From the NCBI GenBank assembly GCA_014377845.1, contig JACMOV010000150.1:18035-82034 (forward strand): a DNA stretch of 64,000 nt, in the 5' to 3' direction. Positions 27,786 through 37,015 of this stretch are shown piece by piece. Made by a program: the position numbers and the translations under genes. The DNA comes from Herminiimonas sp. (GTDB taxonomy: Bacteria; Pseudomonadota; Gammaproteobacteria; Burkholderiales; Burkholderiaceae_D). The notes beneath the pieces were generated by a model, which was not told where the DNA came from, did no database searches, and saw only the letters and a program-made list of their open reading frames with translations. Every line of letters begins with the position of its first letter. The first letter of the stretch is position 1.

Positions 27786-28067
27786 TCAGGCAGTTGCTTC
27801 TGAAACGGGTGCTGCTGGAACCACCGTCACGAACTGACGTTGTGCCGCGCCCTTGACCAGGAACTGTACCTTGCCCTGGACCAGCGCAAACAACGTGTGA
27901 TCCTTGCCCATGCCGACGTTTTCGCCGGGATGGGTCTTGGTGCCGCGTTGACGGATGATGATGCCGCCAGCATTGATCGCCTGGCCGCCATACACCTTCA
28001 CGCCAAGTCGCTTTGACTCGGAATCGCGACCATTTCGCGTCGTGCCGCCGCCTTTTTTGTGTGCCAT
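27786..28067 (-). CDS. rpmA: 50S ribosomal protein L27
   Basis: L27 sits at the peptidyl transferase centre. The 93-residue protein begins [16 protein letters not shown] and has the core [22 protein letters not shown]. The N-terminus is the short gamma/beta form without the cleaved leader of Firmicutes. The C-terminus is a few residues longer than in E. coli. It lies 43 bp after rplU. Confidence 0.98.
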   Translation of the reverse strand: MAHKKGGGTTRNGRDSESKRLGVKVYGGQAINAGGIIIRQRGTKTHPGENVGMGKDHTLFALVQGKVQFLVKGAAQRQFVTVVPAAPVSEATA

Positions 28068-28110
28068 TTCAGACTCCTGGATAACTGGTTAATACAAACA
28101 GCGGCCCAAT

Positions 28111-28422
28111 CTAGCCGTTGATCGAGACGATTTGCAATTCGGTGAAGTTCTGGCGATGGCCCTGGTGTTTCTGGTAGTGCTTGCGGCGACGCATCTTGAA
28201 AATCTTGACCTTATCGTGGCGACCATGCGCCAGAACCGTAGCCAGTACCGTGGCACCTTCAACCAGTGGCGCACCAAAACGAATGGTGTCGCCCGCTCCG
28301 ACTGCGAGCACTTGATCGATGGTGATTTCGGAACCAATGTCTGCCGGTATCTGTTCTACTTTAAATTTTTCGCCAGCGACAACTTTATACTGCTTGCCAC
28401 CGGTTTTTATGACCGCGTACAT
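28111..28422 (-). CDS. rplU: 50S ribosomal protein L21
   Basis: L21 is a 50S protein bound to 23S rRNA and L20. The 103-residue protein starts [14 protein letters not shown] (ATG 28422) and ends [15 protein letters not shown], with the basic [16 protein letters not shown] motif. A longer frame to 28563 is not used. It is divergent from ispB. Confidence 0.98.
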   Translation of the reverse strand: MYAVIKTGGKQYKVVAGEKFKVEQIPADIGSEITIDQVLAVGAGDTIRFGAPLVEGATVLATVLAHGRHDKVKIFKMRRRKHYQKHQGHRQNFTELQIVSING

Positions 28423-28687
28423 GAGAAACCTCATCAATAAATTAAGGGACTTTTTCTGTCGCGAGCCGACGCGAGGACACCGCTGAGTGCTGCCGGCGCG
28501 GTGAAAAATACGTGTCGATTCGGGAAAACCCCAAATTATACATGCACTTAGGTCCCACGTCAAAATGCGATTGCGTTACCTCGGCAGGCAGCAGCCGCGT
28601 CGGCGACACGCTACGGGCGGCGCCGGGCACGGGCCTGGGGCCAGTCGTCGTATAATGCGGCCACTCCGCGACGTTTGGAGGACCTTC

Positions 28688-29677
28688 TTGTCTGTTGCAA
28701 CCATGCCCCCTACCCAGAACAGCATTGCCCTGACCATCGCCGCAGACATGCGCGAAGTCGATGCAGTCATCCGACAGCAGTTGCAGTCCGAAGTGCCGCT
28801 GGTGAACCAGATCGCCGACTACATCATCAGCGCCGGTGGCAAGCGGATCCGTCCGGTCCTGGTCCTGCTGATGGCAAACGCCTGGGGCATTCGCGGCAGC
28901 CATCACCACCAGCTCGCGGCGGTCATCGAATTCATCCACACCGCTACCCTGCTGCACGATGATGTCGTCGACGAATCCTCGCTGCGGCGCGGCCGCGAAA
29001 CGGCCAACGCCCTGTTCGGCAACGCCGCCTCGGTGCTGGTCGGCGATTTCGTCTACTCGCGCGCATTCCAGATGATGGTGGCGATCGACGACATGCGCGT
29101 TATGCGCATCCTGGCCGACGCCACCAACGTGATTGCAGAAGGCGAAGTCCTGCAGCTTCTGAACATGCACGATCCTGACGTCACCGAAGCCCGTTACCTG
29201 CAGGTGATTCGGTCGAAGACTGCAAAGCTCTTCGAAGCCGCCGCCGAGATCGGCGCCCTGATCGCTGGCGCGACTGATGCCGCCGTGGCCTCGGCCGCGG
29301 AATACGGACGCTCGATCGGCACCGCCTTCCAGCTGGTGGACGATGTGCTCGACTACTCCGGCAATGCTGCTGCAATCGGCAAGAACGTCGGCGATGATCT
29401 GCGCGAGGGCAAGCCGACCCTGCCACTGATCTATCTGATGGAGAATGGCACCGCGGCGCAGCGCAACCTGGTTCGCGGCTGCATCGAAACCGGCGATGAA
29501 CAGCATTTCGATGAAATATTGAGCTTGATCACCCGCTCAGGCGCGCTCGATTACACCAAGAATCGCGCTGAAGCTGCCGCCGCAGTTGCCCGGAAATCGC
29601 TGGCTGACGTGCCGGATGGACAGTTTAAAAATTCTTTGCTGGATTTATGTCGCTTCGCGGTCGATCGGGATCGCTAG
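28688..29677 (+). CDS. ispB: Octaprenyl diphosphate synthase (quinone side chain)
   Basis: This trans-prenyltransferase builds the isoprenoid tail of ubiquinone from isopentenyl diphosphate. The ~329-residue protein has both Asp-rich motifs, DDVVD (in LLHDDVVDESSLRRG) and DDVLD (in FQLVDDVLDYSG), plus GGKRIRP. I prefer the TTG at 28688, with GGAGG six bases upstream, over the ATG at 28703 which has no Shine-Dalgarno. A TATAAT at 28651-28656 may be the -10. Chain length (C40) is assumed from relatives. Confidence 0.92.
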   Translation: MSVATMPPTQNSIALTIAADMREVDAVIRQQLQSEVPLVNQIADYIISAGGKRIRPVLVLLMANAWGIRGSHHHQLAAVIEFIHTATLLHDDVVDESSLRRGRETANALFGNAASVLVGDFVYSRAFQMMVAIDDMRVMRILADATNVIAEGEVLQLLNMHDPDVTEARYLQVIRSKTAKLFEAAAEIGALIAGATDAAVASAAEYGRSIGTAFQLVDDVLDYSGNAAAIGKNVGDDLREGKPTLPLIYLMENGTAAQRNLVRGCIETGDEQHFDEILSLITRSGALDYTKNRAEAAAAVARKSLADVPDGQFKNSLLDLCRFAVDRDR

Positions 29678-29725
29678 AGCGGTATCAATAATCGATTCGG
29701 GGCATTGTGCCATTGTGTCGGCATA

Positions 29726-29805
<80 letters not shown>

Positions 29806-29836
29806 GCGGCATGGTGGTCTCGTTGGGGGCAAAAAG

Positions 29837-29876
29837 AAATCGCGGCACACCTTGTCGGGCGGCCGCGATTTTTTTT
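29837..29876 (+). terminator. Terminator after tRNA-Pro
   Basis: AAATCGCGGC (29837-29846) pairs with GCCGCGATTT (29862-29871), with a 15-nt loop and a run of eight T (29869-29876). Confidence 0.85.
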
Positions 29877-29936
29877 AGAGGGAACGCAATCCGATGCATG
29901 CCGCGCGCGAACCGCGGCACTGTCGAGCGGCCAAAT

Positions 29937-30713
29937 CTAGTTCGGCACCGTGAAGAAAATCGACGGAATCGTGCCGTTTCTATCGATCCGGTAGCAATCC
30001 GACTTCGTCTTGGTTCCCGTGACACCCACCGTGGTGACCACTGAGTCGATGCAGAAGATAACTGAAGTATCTGTATCCGCACTGACTTTCCATGTTTGGG
30101 TCGAGGTGGCGACGACAAAGTTCTTGGCAGCCGAATCGTAAGTCGTGGAATTATAGAAATTGCCGGTATCCCCAGGTTTGCCAGCGGGCGGCAACGCGAT
30201 CTGCGCTGACGCCACGACGTAGAAATTATTTTGACCCGGGAACGTCGTGCCGATCAATTTATACGGGGATATCTGGAAAAAATCCGTTTGCGACGATCGC
30301 GGGAGCGGCGTACCGTTTTTCGTCACGTCACGTGTAATTGCAACGGTCTTGACGGCAACACCTTCGAAGACAGTATCGGCACCCGGCGTGTAGTCAGCAA
30401 CCACGCTGTAGTTATCGCCGTTTCGGGGATCAATGTTGTTCGGTTTGTCAAAGTGGTGCGGTGTCGAGTACAAGCTGGAAATTGCGGGCTCGATCGGCAC
30501 TGTGGGGCCGCTCGAACCGGTTACTGGAATCGTTCCCGCGCCAGCGCCCGCGCCGGTACCGGCGCCGGCGCCGGTCGACCCGGATCCAGTGGTCGTACCG
30601 GATCCGCTTGACGGAGTTGCCGAGGTGGTGGTGGCGCCGCCGCCGCCGCCACCACCGCAACCGGCGAGTAACACGAGCATGGAGGCAGATATCGAGAGGA
30701 GTTTGCTGTTCAC
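29937..30713 (-). CDS. Putative lipoprotein of unknown function
   Basis: This is a 258-residue predicted lipoprotein: GTG start at 30713, then MNSKLLSISASMLVLLAGC with the lipobox LLAGC, directly followed by seven Gly and a Thr/Ser/Gly/Ala-rich linker to about residue 75. The remaining ~180 residues are hydrophilic and beta-rich with two cysteines near the C-terminus (IFCIDS and SDCYRID); I recognise no domain. A weak AAAGGG lies upstream of the GTG. A longer frame to 30950 is not supported. It is the first gene after tRNA-Pro in the accessory region. Confidence 0.75.
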   Translation of the reverse strand: MNSKLLSISASMLVLLAGCGGGGGGGATTTSATPSSGSGTTTGSGSTGAGAGTGAGAGAGTIPVTGSSGPTVPIEPAISSLYSTPHHFDKPNNIDPRNGDNYSVVADYTPGADTVFEGVAVKTVAITRDVTKNGTPLPRSSQTDFFQISPYKLIGTTFPGQNNFYVVASAQIALPPAGKPGDTGNFYNSTTYDSAAKNFVVATSTQTWKVSADTDTSVIFCIDSVVTTVGVTGTKTKSDCYRIDRNGTIPSIFFTVPN

Positions 30714-30958
30714 TGTGAGGCCCTTTACTGGATTTTGCTGCGTCTTCAAACACGCCGTTTGCGCTGAAGTGCTATCGTTTTCTGAGCCGGGAGAGCGAAG
30801 GAGGGTCCAGTAATCACTTTGGACTTGCCGCTCGCCGCTCCGGTAGCCGCCGGAATTTTCACATATGGGAGGCATAATTTGTTGCTGTAAATTAACAATT
30901 GGGTGCTGAAGCCGCCGACCGTCGAATGGATTATCTCTAGTAAACTTCACAACCTCTG

Positions 30959-30997
30959 TGCGGTCGGCAACTTAACAAATTGCAAAGACCGACCGCA
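30959..30997. repeat. 9-bp inverted repeat upstream of prsT
   Basis: TGCGGTCGG (30959-30967) and CCGACCGCA (30989-30997) are perfect inverted copies separated by 21 bp of AT-rich sequence, which itself contains TTGC/GCAA-type symmetry. There is no T-run, and it lies in a divergent promoter region, so a regulator site is more likely than a terminator. Confidence 0.7.
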
Positions 30998-31177
30998 TCG
31001 ACAATTGCTCGGCTTAAAGTAAAACACCGCATCGTCAGAAAACGTCGGCGAAATTCAGTATCGTCGAAGCATCGAGGCCTACTCGAACATTGTTAGAAGC
31101 GAACTGTTTTTAAAAGAAACATGCTGTAATCGAGAGGCAGACAACCCGCTGCGACCTTGTATTCAGCGAAACATTGT

Positions 31178-31193
31178 TGGCCTAGAACTTGCC
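31178..31193 (+). promoter_or_regulatory. Candidate sigma-54 promoter of prsT
   Basis: TGGCCTAGAACTTGCC has the invariant GG and GC ten bases apart and TTGC at -12. The predicted start at about 31204 leaves a leader of ~82 nt to the prsT ATG. The -24 half (TGGCC) is weaker than consensus TGGCA. No IHF consensus was seen nearby. Confidence 0.6.
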
Positions 31194-31285
31194 GTTTGTA
31201 GTACCCTCTAAGGACAAGAAATTGCCTGGCAGTCAACACCTTGCGGTACGCAAATTTCTGAACTGAATTCGAATATGGACTGTGA

Positions 31286-34066
31286 ATGAACCGCGCAAGA
31301 GATTTAAAGAAAGCAATCCTGCTGAACACGGCATCCGGCATTTTTCTGACCTTGTTTTTAACGGGATGCGGCAAGTCACAAGATACCGCGGCGCTCGTCG
31401 TGGAAGCCGCGCAATACCAGCAAAAGGGTGACAGCAAGGCTGCGATCATCCAGCTCAAGAACGCGCTGCAAAAAGATCCCGAAAACGGCGAGGCGCGATT
31501 TGCGCTGGGCGCTATCTACGCAGATGCAGGCGATGCTCTCGCAGCTGAAAAGGAGCTGCAAAAAGCGGCCTCGCTTGGCGTCAAGAGTGATCGCGTCACA
31601 CCGGTGCTGAGCAAAGTGCTGATGGCGCTCGGAAAATATCAGAAGGTCCTTGAACTAACCGCGCCGACAGCAGGTGTGACCGAGACAGCGGCGACCCTGG
31701 CGCTGCGCGGTGATGCGTTGCTTGCGATCGGCAAACGCGAGGAGGCAAAGGACGCCTTCCAGAAAGCGCTGGACCGGCAGCCGGATTCCAGCGCGGCGCT
31801 TGTCGGGCTGGCAAAGGTTGCCGCAGTCGGTAACGACATGCAAGGCGCGACGCGGTTCATCGACCTCGCCTTGCAGAAGAACACTGCCGATGGCGACGCC
31901 TGGATGTTCAAGGGCGATCTGATGCGCGCGAACGGGCGCCCGGACGAAGCCATCAAGGCATTCGACGAGGCCATCAAGCTGCAACCGGCGAACATCACGC
32001 CCCAGATCGCACGGGCAACGCTAAACATCACGTCAGGCAAATACGCGGAAGCAAAAACCGACATCGACGCAGCACGCAAGAAAAAACCGGCCAGTCTGCT
32101 GATTTTCTACACGCAGGCACTGCTCGACTTCAACCAGGGCAAGAACGCGGAAGCGCTGGCGGGGCTGCAGCAGGTACTGAAATCTGCCCCAGAACACATG
32201 CCGAGCCTGCTTCTGGCAGGCGCGGTGCAATACGCACTCGGCTCGACCGAACAGGCCGAGCAGAATCTGAAAAAATACCTCGCCGCGAACCCGGAAAATC
32301 TGTACGCCCGCAAGCTTTTGGCATCGACGCTTTTGAAAAACGGCAATCTCGACCGCGCCTCCACCGTGATTTCGGATGCACTGAAAGAAGCGCCCCAGGA
32401 TCCGCAACTCTTCATGATCGCGGGCGAATCGGCGCTTCAGAACCGGGACTACGCACGCGCCACGGAATACTTCGAAAAGGCAGGTGCGATCGCGCCGAAA
32501 ATGGCCATCGTGCATACTGCCCTCGGCATGAGCAAGCTCGGTCAGGGCGAGGACGCGAAGGCCGTATCGGAACTCGAACTTGCAGCCGGACTCGATGAGA
32601 AGTCGGCCAAGGCGGGCTCGTTGCTGGTGATGACCCAACTGCGCCTCAAGCAGTACGACAAGGCGTTGGAATCGGTCCTGGCGCTTGAAAAGAAGCAGCC
32701 CAACGATCCGATGGTGCAAAACCTGAAGGGCGGTGTCTACCTCGGCCTCAAGAATCTGCCGATGGCCCGCAGCAGCTTTGAAAAAGCCGTGACGATGACG
32801 CCGACTTATTTCCCCGCAATCGAAAATCTTGCGCGTCTCGATCTGCTGGACCGCCATCCTGAGGCAGCCAAGAAGCGCTTCGAGACTTTGCTGGCAATCG
32901 ACAAGAAAAACGTCGCCGCGATGACCGCTCTGGCTGAACTGGCGCAGGCAAGCGGACAGACCGTGGAAGCGACGACCTGGTTCGAAAAGGCGGCAGCAGA
33001 GAGTCCGGCGGCGTTGCCGCCTTCGCTCCGGCTTGGTACACACTATCTCAAGATCGGCGCCAAGGAAAAGGCACTCGCGCTGGCGCAAAAACTTTACGCT
33101 AGCAACGATATCAACCCGGCCGTGCTGGATTTGCTCGGCCAGAGCCAAGCGGTCAGCAACGACATGCCAGGCGCACTGGCGACGTTCAAGCGACTGGCTT
33201 CATCTGCGCCGAAATCTCCGGCGGCGCAATTGCGCATCGCATCGATTCACGCAAGCACCCAGAATTGGCCCGAGGCCATCGCCGCGCTCAATAATGCGCT
33301 CAAGCTCCAGCCCGACAATCTCGAGGCGCAAGCTGCGCTCGTCAGCGTCTACGAAACCCAGGGCGATTTCGACGCCGCATTGAAAGTGGCGCGTCAAGTA
33401 CAGAAACAACGGCCGAAACAGGCGTTCGGCTACGTGCTGGAAGGCGACATCATGATGGCGCAAAAGAAGCCTGCGCTGGCGCAAAAACCATACGAACAGG
33501 CGCTCGCTACCGGTAACGTCAACTCGGTCATGAGCAAGCTGCATACCGCCATGCTGGCAAGCGGCAAGGCAAAGGAAGCCGACGCACGGATCGCGAAGTA
33601 TCTGCTAGACACGCCTGCGGACATGCAGACGCGGGTCTACTTTGCAAGCAGCCTGTCCGCGCGGCACGATGACAAGGCGGCCATCGAACAATACGAGATC
33701 GTTGCGAAAGCAACACCGCAAAACCCGGCTGTTCTCAACAACCTGGCATACGCATATCAGCAGGAAAAAGATCCGCGGGCGCTCGATACCGCTGAGCGCG
33801 CGTTGAAGCTGGCGCCAACGAACCCGGTGATCATGGATACTCTTGGCTGGATCCTGGTGGAGAGAGGAAACGACGCCCGTGGCCTGGGTTTGCTGCAAAA
33901 AGCGAGCTCCCTGACGCCGGGAGCAAATGATCTGCATCTCCATCTCGCAATCGCCTTGATGAAGGCAGGCGACAAGGTGAATGCGCGCAAGGAGCTGGAG
34001 CAACTCGCGGATTCAAAAACGTATTCGAAGGCCGATGAAGCCCGACGCCTGCTAAAAGAACTTTGA
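31286..34066 (+). CDS. prsT: PEP-CTERM system TPR-repeat lipoprotein
   Basis: PrsT proteins accompany the XrtA/PEP-CTERM exopolysaccharide system and are thought to act as a TPR scaffold in the envelope. The 926-residue protein has a signal peptide with lipobox (LFLTGCGKS, Cys about 28) and then more than 20 TPR units over nearly its full length. Examples are GDSKAAIIQLKNALQKDPENGEARFALG-type 34-residue repeats (core GEARFALGAIYADAGD) and a last unit ending ARRLLKEL. Length and lipobox match the PEP_TPR_lipo family. It is separated from prsK/prsR by 15 kb here, and a sigma-54-like promoter precedes it. Confidence 0.9.
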   Translation: MNRARDLKKAILLNTASGIFLTLFLTGCGKSQDTAALVVEAAQYQQKGDSKAAIIQLKNALQKDPENGEARFALGAIYADAGDALAAEKELQKAASLGVKSDRVTPVLSKVLMALGKYQKVLELTAPTAGVTETAATLALRGDALLAIGKREEAKDAFQKALDRQPDSSAALVGLAKVAAVGNDMQGATRFIDLALQKNTADGDAWMFKGDLMRANGRPDEAIKAFDEAIKLQPANITPQIARATLNITSGKYAEAKTDIDAARKKKPASLLIFYTQALLDFNQGKNAEALAGLQQVLKSAPEHMPSLLLAGAVQYALGSTEQAEQNLKKYLAANPENLYARKLLASTLLKNGNLDRASTVISDALKEAPQDPQLFMIAGESALQNRDYARATEYFEKAGAIAPKMAIVHTALGMSKLGQGEDAKAVSELELAAGLDEKSAKAGSLLVMTQLRLKQYDKALESVLALEKKQPNDPMVQNLKGGVYLGLKNLPMARSSFEKAVTMTPTYFPAIENLARLDLLDRHPEAAKKRFETLLAIDKKNVAAMTALAELAQASGQTVEATTWFEKAAAESPAALPPSLRLGTHYLKIGAKEKALALAQKLYASNDINPAVLDLLGQSQAVSNDMPGALATFKRLASSAPKSPAAQLRIASIHASTQNWPEAIAALNNALKLQPDNLEAQAALVSVYETQGDFDAALKVARQVQKQRPKQAFGYVLEGDIMMAQKKPALAQKPYEQALATGNVNSVMSKLHTAMLASGKAKEADARIAKYLLDTPADMQTRVYFASSLSARHDDKAAIEQYEIVAKATPQNPAVLNNLAYAYQQEKDPRALDTAERALKLAPTNPVIMDTLGWILVERGNDARGLGLLQKASSLTPGANDLHLHLAIALMKAGDKVNARKELEQLADSKTYSKADEARRLLKEL

Positions 34067-34165
34067 GCGTCGAGACGATCCACGAAGTGACAGGGCCAAA
34101 GATCCATCCCGATCCCCAAGCCAAGTCTTTTTTTATCGAGTTTTCTGCATGAGATATCTTTCATC

Positions 34166-34921
34166 ATGAGTCCCGCGATCTTCCGGGATGAATCGACCAT
34201 CGTGTCGTTCCAGTCGCCGAACCGCGCTCGCGACCCCGCCGTTCTGATTCCACAGGAAGCAGACGATGCGGATTCGCCGTTCGATCTGCAGGAATTCAAT
34301 ATTCGGATGGCGAATTCGCAGGGAAGGCGCGAGGCAGCAACGATGCTGCTCAAGAAGATGTATTCCTGGCGCGGCTACTCGGTTGAATCACCGCCCGCAG
34401 CTCAGCCGAATGCAATCACCTTGACGGCCGATACTGCAGGAAAAACCGTCGGCACGATGACGCTGTGTTTCGACGGTGAAGACGGGTTGCCAGCCGACGC
34501 GACATTCAAACCCGAGCTCGATTCGTTGCGCGCGCAATCGCGACGACTGTGCGAGCCGTCGCGCCTGGCAATCGACAAGGACACGCCGAAGCGTGTGTTT
34601 GCGGCACTGATGCACATCTCCTATATTTATTCGCACAAGATGCATCTTTATACGGATTACGTCATCGAGGTAAATCCGCGCCATGCCGTCTTCTACAAAC
34701 GCATGCTTGGATTCGAAGATTTTGGCCCAGAGCGTCTATGCGCCCGGGTCGACGCGCCAGCAGTGCTGCTGCGCCTGGAATGCCAACACATGGCCGACCA
34801 GATCAACAAATTTGGCGGCCTGTTTGAAAATGCCAGCAAGGAACGATCGTTCTATCCTTTCTTCTTCTCCAGTCGCGATGAGATCGGTATCCACCACCGG
34901 CTCAAGACCGGCCAGCGCTGA
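34166..34921 (+). CDS. FeeM-like N-acyl amino acid synthase / PEP-CTERM-associated acyltransferase
   Basis: The 251-residue protein resembles the N-acyl amino acid synthase FeeM and the exosortase-associated acyltransferases, which have a GNAT fold related to LuxI-type autoinducer synthases. They move a long acyl chain from acyl carrier protein to an amino acid. Family-like segments are GTMTLCFDGEDGLPADATF (about 92-110), the acidic/Arg region RLCEPSRLAID, and the late VNPRHAVFYKRMLGFEDFG. The N-terminal ~45 residues are not conserved. It lies 100 bp after prsT and 84 bp before the ThiF gene on the same strand. The acyl chain and acceptor cannot be read from sequence. Confidence 0.78.
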   Translation: MSPAIFRDESTIVSFQSPNRARDPAVLIPQEADDADSPFDLQEFNIRMANSQGRREAATMLLKKMYSWRGYSVESPPAAQPNAITLTADTAGKTVGTMTLCFDGEDGLPADATFKPELDSLRAQSRRLCEPSRLAIDKDTPKRVFAALMHISYIYSHKMHLYTDYVIEVNPRHAVFYKRMLGFEDFGPERLCARVDAPAVLLRLECQHMADQINKFGGLFENASKERSFYPFFFSSRDEIGIHHRLKTGQR

Positions 34922-35004
34922 GCAGGGACGATCGTGATGCCAGCCGTTCAGTTGCTGTCTCTTGCTGACTTGCGTATTGTCTTACTGTTTCTTCCGCTAA
35001 ACCA

Positions 35005-35865
35005 ATGAGCGCGTCATATTCCTACGATGACGCGTTCTCGCGCAACATAGGCTGGGTGACTCGTGCCGAACAGGCGGCACTGCGCAACAAGCGCGTCGCC
35101 ATCGCAGGCATGGGTGGCGTCGGCGGCGTGCACCTGTTGACGCTGGTTCGTCTTGGCATTGGCGCATTCCACATTGCCGATTTCGATACCTTCGATGTCG
35201 CGAACTTCAACCGGCAGGTCGGTGCGTCGATGTCCACTATCGGCAAGCCAAAAGCCGAAGTCCTGGCCGCGATGGCGCGCGACATCAATCCCGACGTCGA
35301 TATCCGTATCTTTCCCGACGGACTGACGTCTGGAAATCTCGAGAGTTTCTTCCAGGACGTCGATCTGTATGTGGACGGCCTTGATTTTTTCGCGTTTTCG
35401 GCGCGCCGGGACGCCTTCGCCGCCTGCGCGCAAAAATCGATCCCGGCGATCACGGCGGCGCCGCTCGGCATGGGCGCAGCGCTCCTGAATTTCCTCCCTG
35501 GCAAGATGACGTTCGAAGAATATTTCCAGTGGGGCGATTTGCCGGACAATGAAAAAGCGTTGCGCTTCCTGCTCGGGCTGGCGCCGCGCGGATTGCATTT
35601 CGGCTACCTCGCTGATCCCTCGTCAGTCAGCCTTGCCGAACGCCGTGGGCCGTCGAGCATCATCGGCTGCCAGTTGTGCGCCGGCGTGGCCGCAGGCGAA
35701 GCGCTGAAGATCCTGCTTGGGCGCGGCAAGGTACTGTCGGCGCCGCACGGCCTGCAATTCGATGCATATCGCAACCGCTTCGTGCATACGTGGAGGCCCG
35801 GCGGGAACCGGCATTTTCTGCAGCGTCTTGCGCTGAAAATCGCCAGGCGCCGTCTACCGCCCTGA
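35005..35865 (+). CDS. ThiF/E1-like adenylyltransferase
   Basis: This 286-residue protein has the ThiF/MoeB/E1 fold that adenylates a C-terminal carboxylate (of a sulfur carrier, ubiquitin-like protein or peptide). The nucleotide loop is GMGGVGG (residues 35-41), the acidic strand end DFDTFDVANFNRQ carries the Asn and Arg that contact ATP, and the conserved Lys is in IGKPKAE. Only one CxxC (GCQLC) is present, so the usual zinc site of MoeB is absent and no obvious sulfur-transfer Cys is seen. No ThiS/MoaD-like partner is nearby. It is 10 bp before the nitroreductase-like gene. ThiF plus nitroreductase also occur fused in mycobacterial Rv1355c/MoeY-type proteins. Confidence 0.85.
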   Translation: MSASYSYDDAFSRNIGWVTRAEQAALRNKRVAIAGMGGVGGVHLLTLVRLGIGAFHIADFDTFDVANFNRQVGASMSTIGKPKAEVLAAMARDINPDVDIRIFPDGLTSGNLESFFQDVDLYVDGLDFFAFSARRDAFAACAQKSIPAITAAPLGMGAALLNFLPGKMTFEEYFQWGDLPDNEKALRFLLGLAPRGLHFGYLADPSSVSLAERRGPSSIIGCQLCAGVAAGEALKILLGRGKVLSAPHGLQFDAYRNRFVHTWRPGGNRHFLQRLALKIARRRLPP

Positions 35866-35875
35866 TGGGATCGCG

Positions 35876-36952
35876 ATGACAACACCTGATATCCTGCATC
35901 AGATACTGGACGCTGCGCGCTGGGCGCCCAGTGGCGACAACACTCAGCCATGGCGCTTTGAGATCGTCGATTCGCAGCATGTCGTCGTGCATGGCAGCGA
36001 TACCCGAGCCCACTGTGTATACGACCTCGATGGACATCCGAGTCAGATTGCGCTGGGAGCGCTGCTCGAAACACTCAGCATCGCCGCCACCGCATTCGGA
36101 TTGACGGCTCACGTGACACGCCGGATTGGTACGCCCGACACTGCCCCTACCTTCGACGTGCAATTCTCGCAGTCGGCGGACGTGCACCCGGACCCATTGA
36201 TTCCCTATATCCAGAGGCGAAGCGTGCAACGCCGTCCGATGCCCACACGGGCCCTGACGGCATCCGAAAAAACGGCCCTGGAGGCAGCGGTCGGCAGTGG
36301 CTATCGCATCCTGTGGCTCGAAGGGGCACGCAATCGTTTTCGGGCGGCGCGCCTGTTGTTCCGGAATGCGAAATTGCGCCTGACGCTGCCCGAGGCGTAC
36401 CGGACCCATGTCGCAGTGATCCAGTGGCACGCCAGGTTCAGCGAGGATCGAGTTCCGGACCAGGCCCTAGGCGTCGATCCGATGACCACCCGGCTGATGC
36501 AATGGATCATGCAGAGCTGGTCTCGCGTGGATTTTTTCAATCGCTATCTGGCGGGAACGGTTGTACCGCGTGTACAGATGGATTTCATACCTGCTCTTGC
36601 CTGCGCTGCACACTTCGTCATCCTGGCCGACCACCCGCCGTGCACGATCGACGACTATGTCGCCGGCGGACGGGCGACCCAGCGTTTCTGGCTGACCGCG
36701 GCCAGCCTGGAATTACAATTGCAGCCGGAATTGACTCCACTGATTTTTTCACGGTACGTCCGTATGAAGACATCGTATTCCTCGCTGCCCGACATGATCG
36801 CCAAAGGCCCGGAAGTAGCGCGGCAGCTCGAAGCCGTGATCGGCGCGCCTGCGGCCCACGCGAGCGTCTTCATGGGTCGAATCGGCGCAGGACCGGCTGC
36901 TGCGGCAAGGTCGTTGCGACGCCCCTTGTACGAACTGACGACGGTTGACTGA
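35876..36952 (+). CDS. Nitroreductase-like flavoprotein
   Basis: The 358-residue protein begins with a nitroreductase-type FMN-binding motif (AARWAPSGDNTQPWRF, residues 13-28) and has late segments that fit the fold (FWLTAASLELQLQPELTPL). It is longer than simple nitroreductases, resembling the C-terminal half of Rv1355c/MoeY-type proteins. In biosynthetic clusters such domains often oxidise heterocycles or amino-acid-derived groups. It starts 10 bp after the ThiF gene and is probably translated from the same message. The substrate is unknown. Confidence 0.78.
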   Translation: MTTPDILHQILDAARWAPSGDNTQPWRFEIVDSQHVVVHGSDTRAHCVYDLDGHPSQIALGALLETLSIAATAFGLTAHVTRRIGTPDTAPTFDVQFSQSADVHPDPLIPYIQRRSVQRRPMPTRALTASEKTALEAAVGSGYRILWLEGARNRFRAARLLFRNAKLRLTLPEAYRTHVAVIQWHARFSEDRVPDQALGVDPMTTRLMQWIMQSWSRVDFFNRYLAGTVVPRVQMDFIPALACAAHFVILADHPPCTIDDYVAGGRATQRFWLTAASLELQLQPELTPLIFSRYVRMKTSYSSLPDMIAKGPEVARQLEAVIGAPAAHASVFMGRIGAGPAAAARSLRRPLYELTTVD

Positions 36953-37015
36953 GTCAAGCACCGCATCAACAGCGCACTTTACCCAACCCATCAGGATTTT
37001 TACGAGGAAGCTGCC

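Larger units (their letters stand above)
30714..31285. other. Intergenic region lipoprotein / prsT (572 bp)
   Basis: This divergent region is AT-richer than its neighbours. It holds a 9-bp inverted repeat (30959-30997) and a sigma-54-like element (31178-31193) for prsT. Start sites for the lipoprotein gene could not be assigned. No gene is seen. Confidence 0.65.

Noticed and set aside
32033-33148. Minus-strand frame opposite prsT
   Set aside because: Shadow of the TPR gene, no motif.
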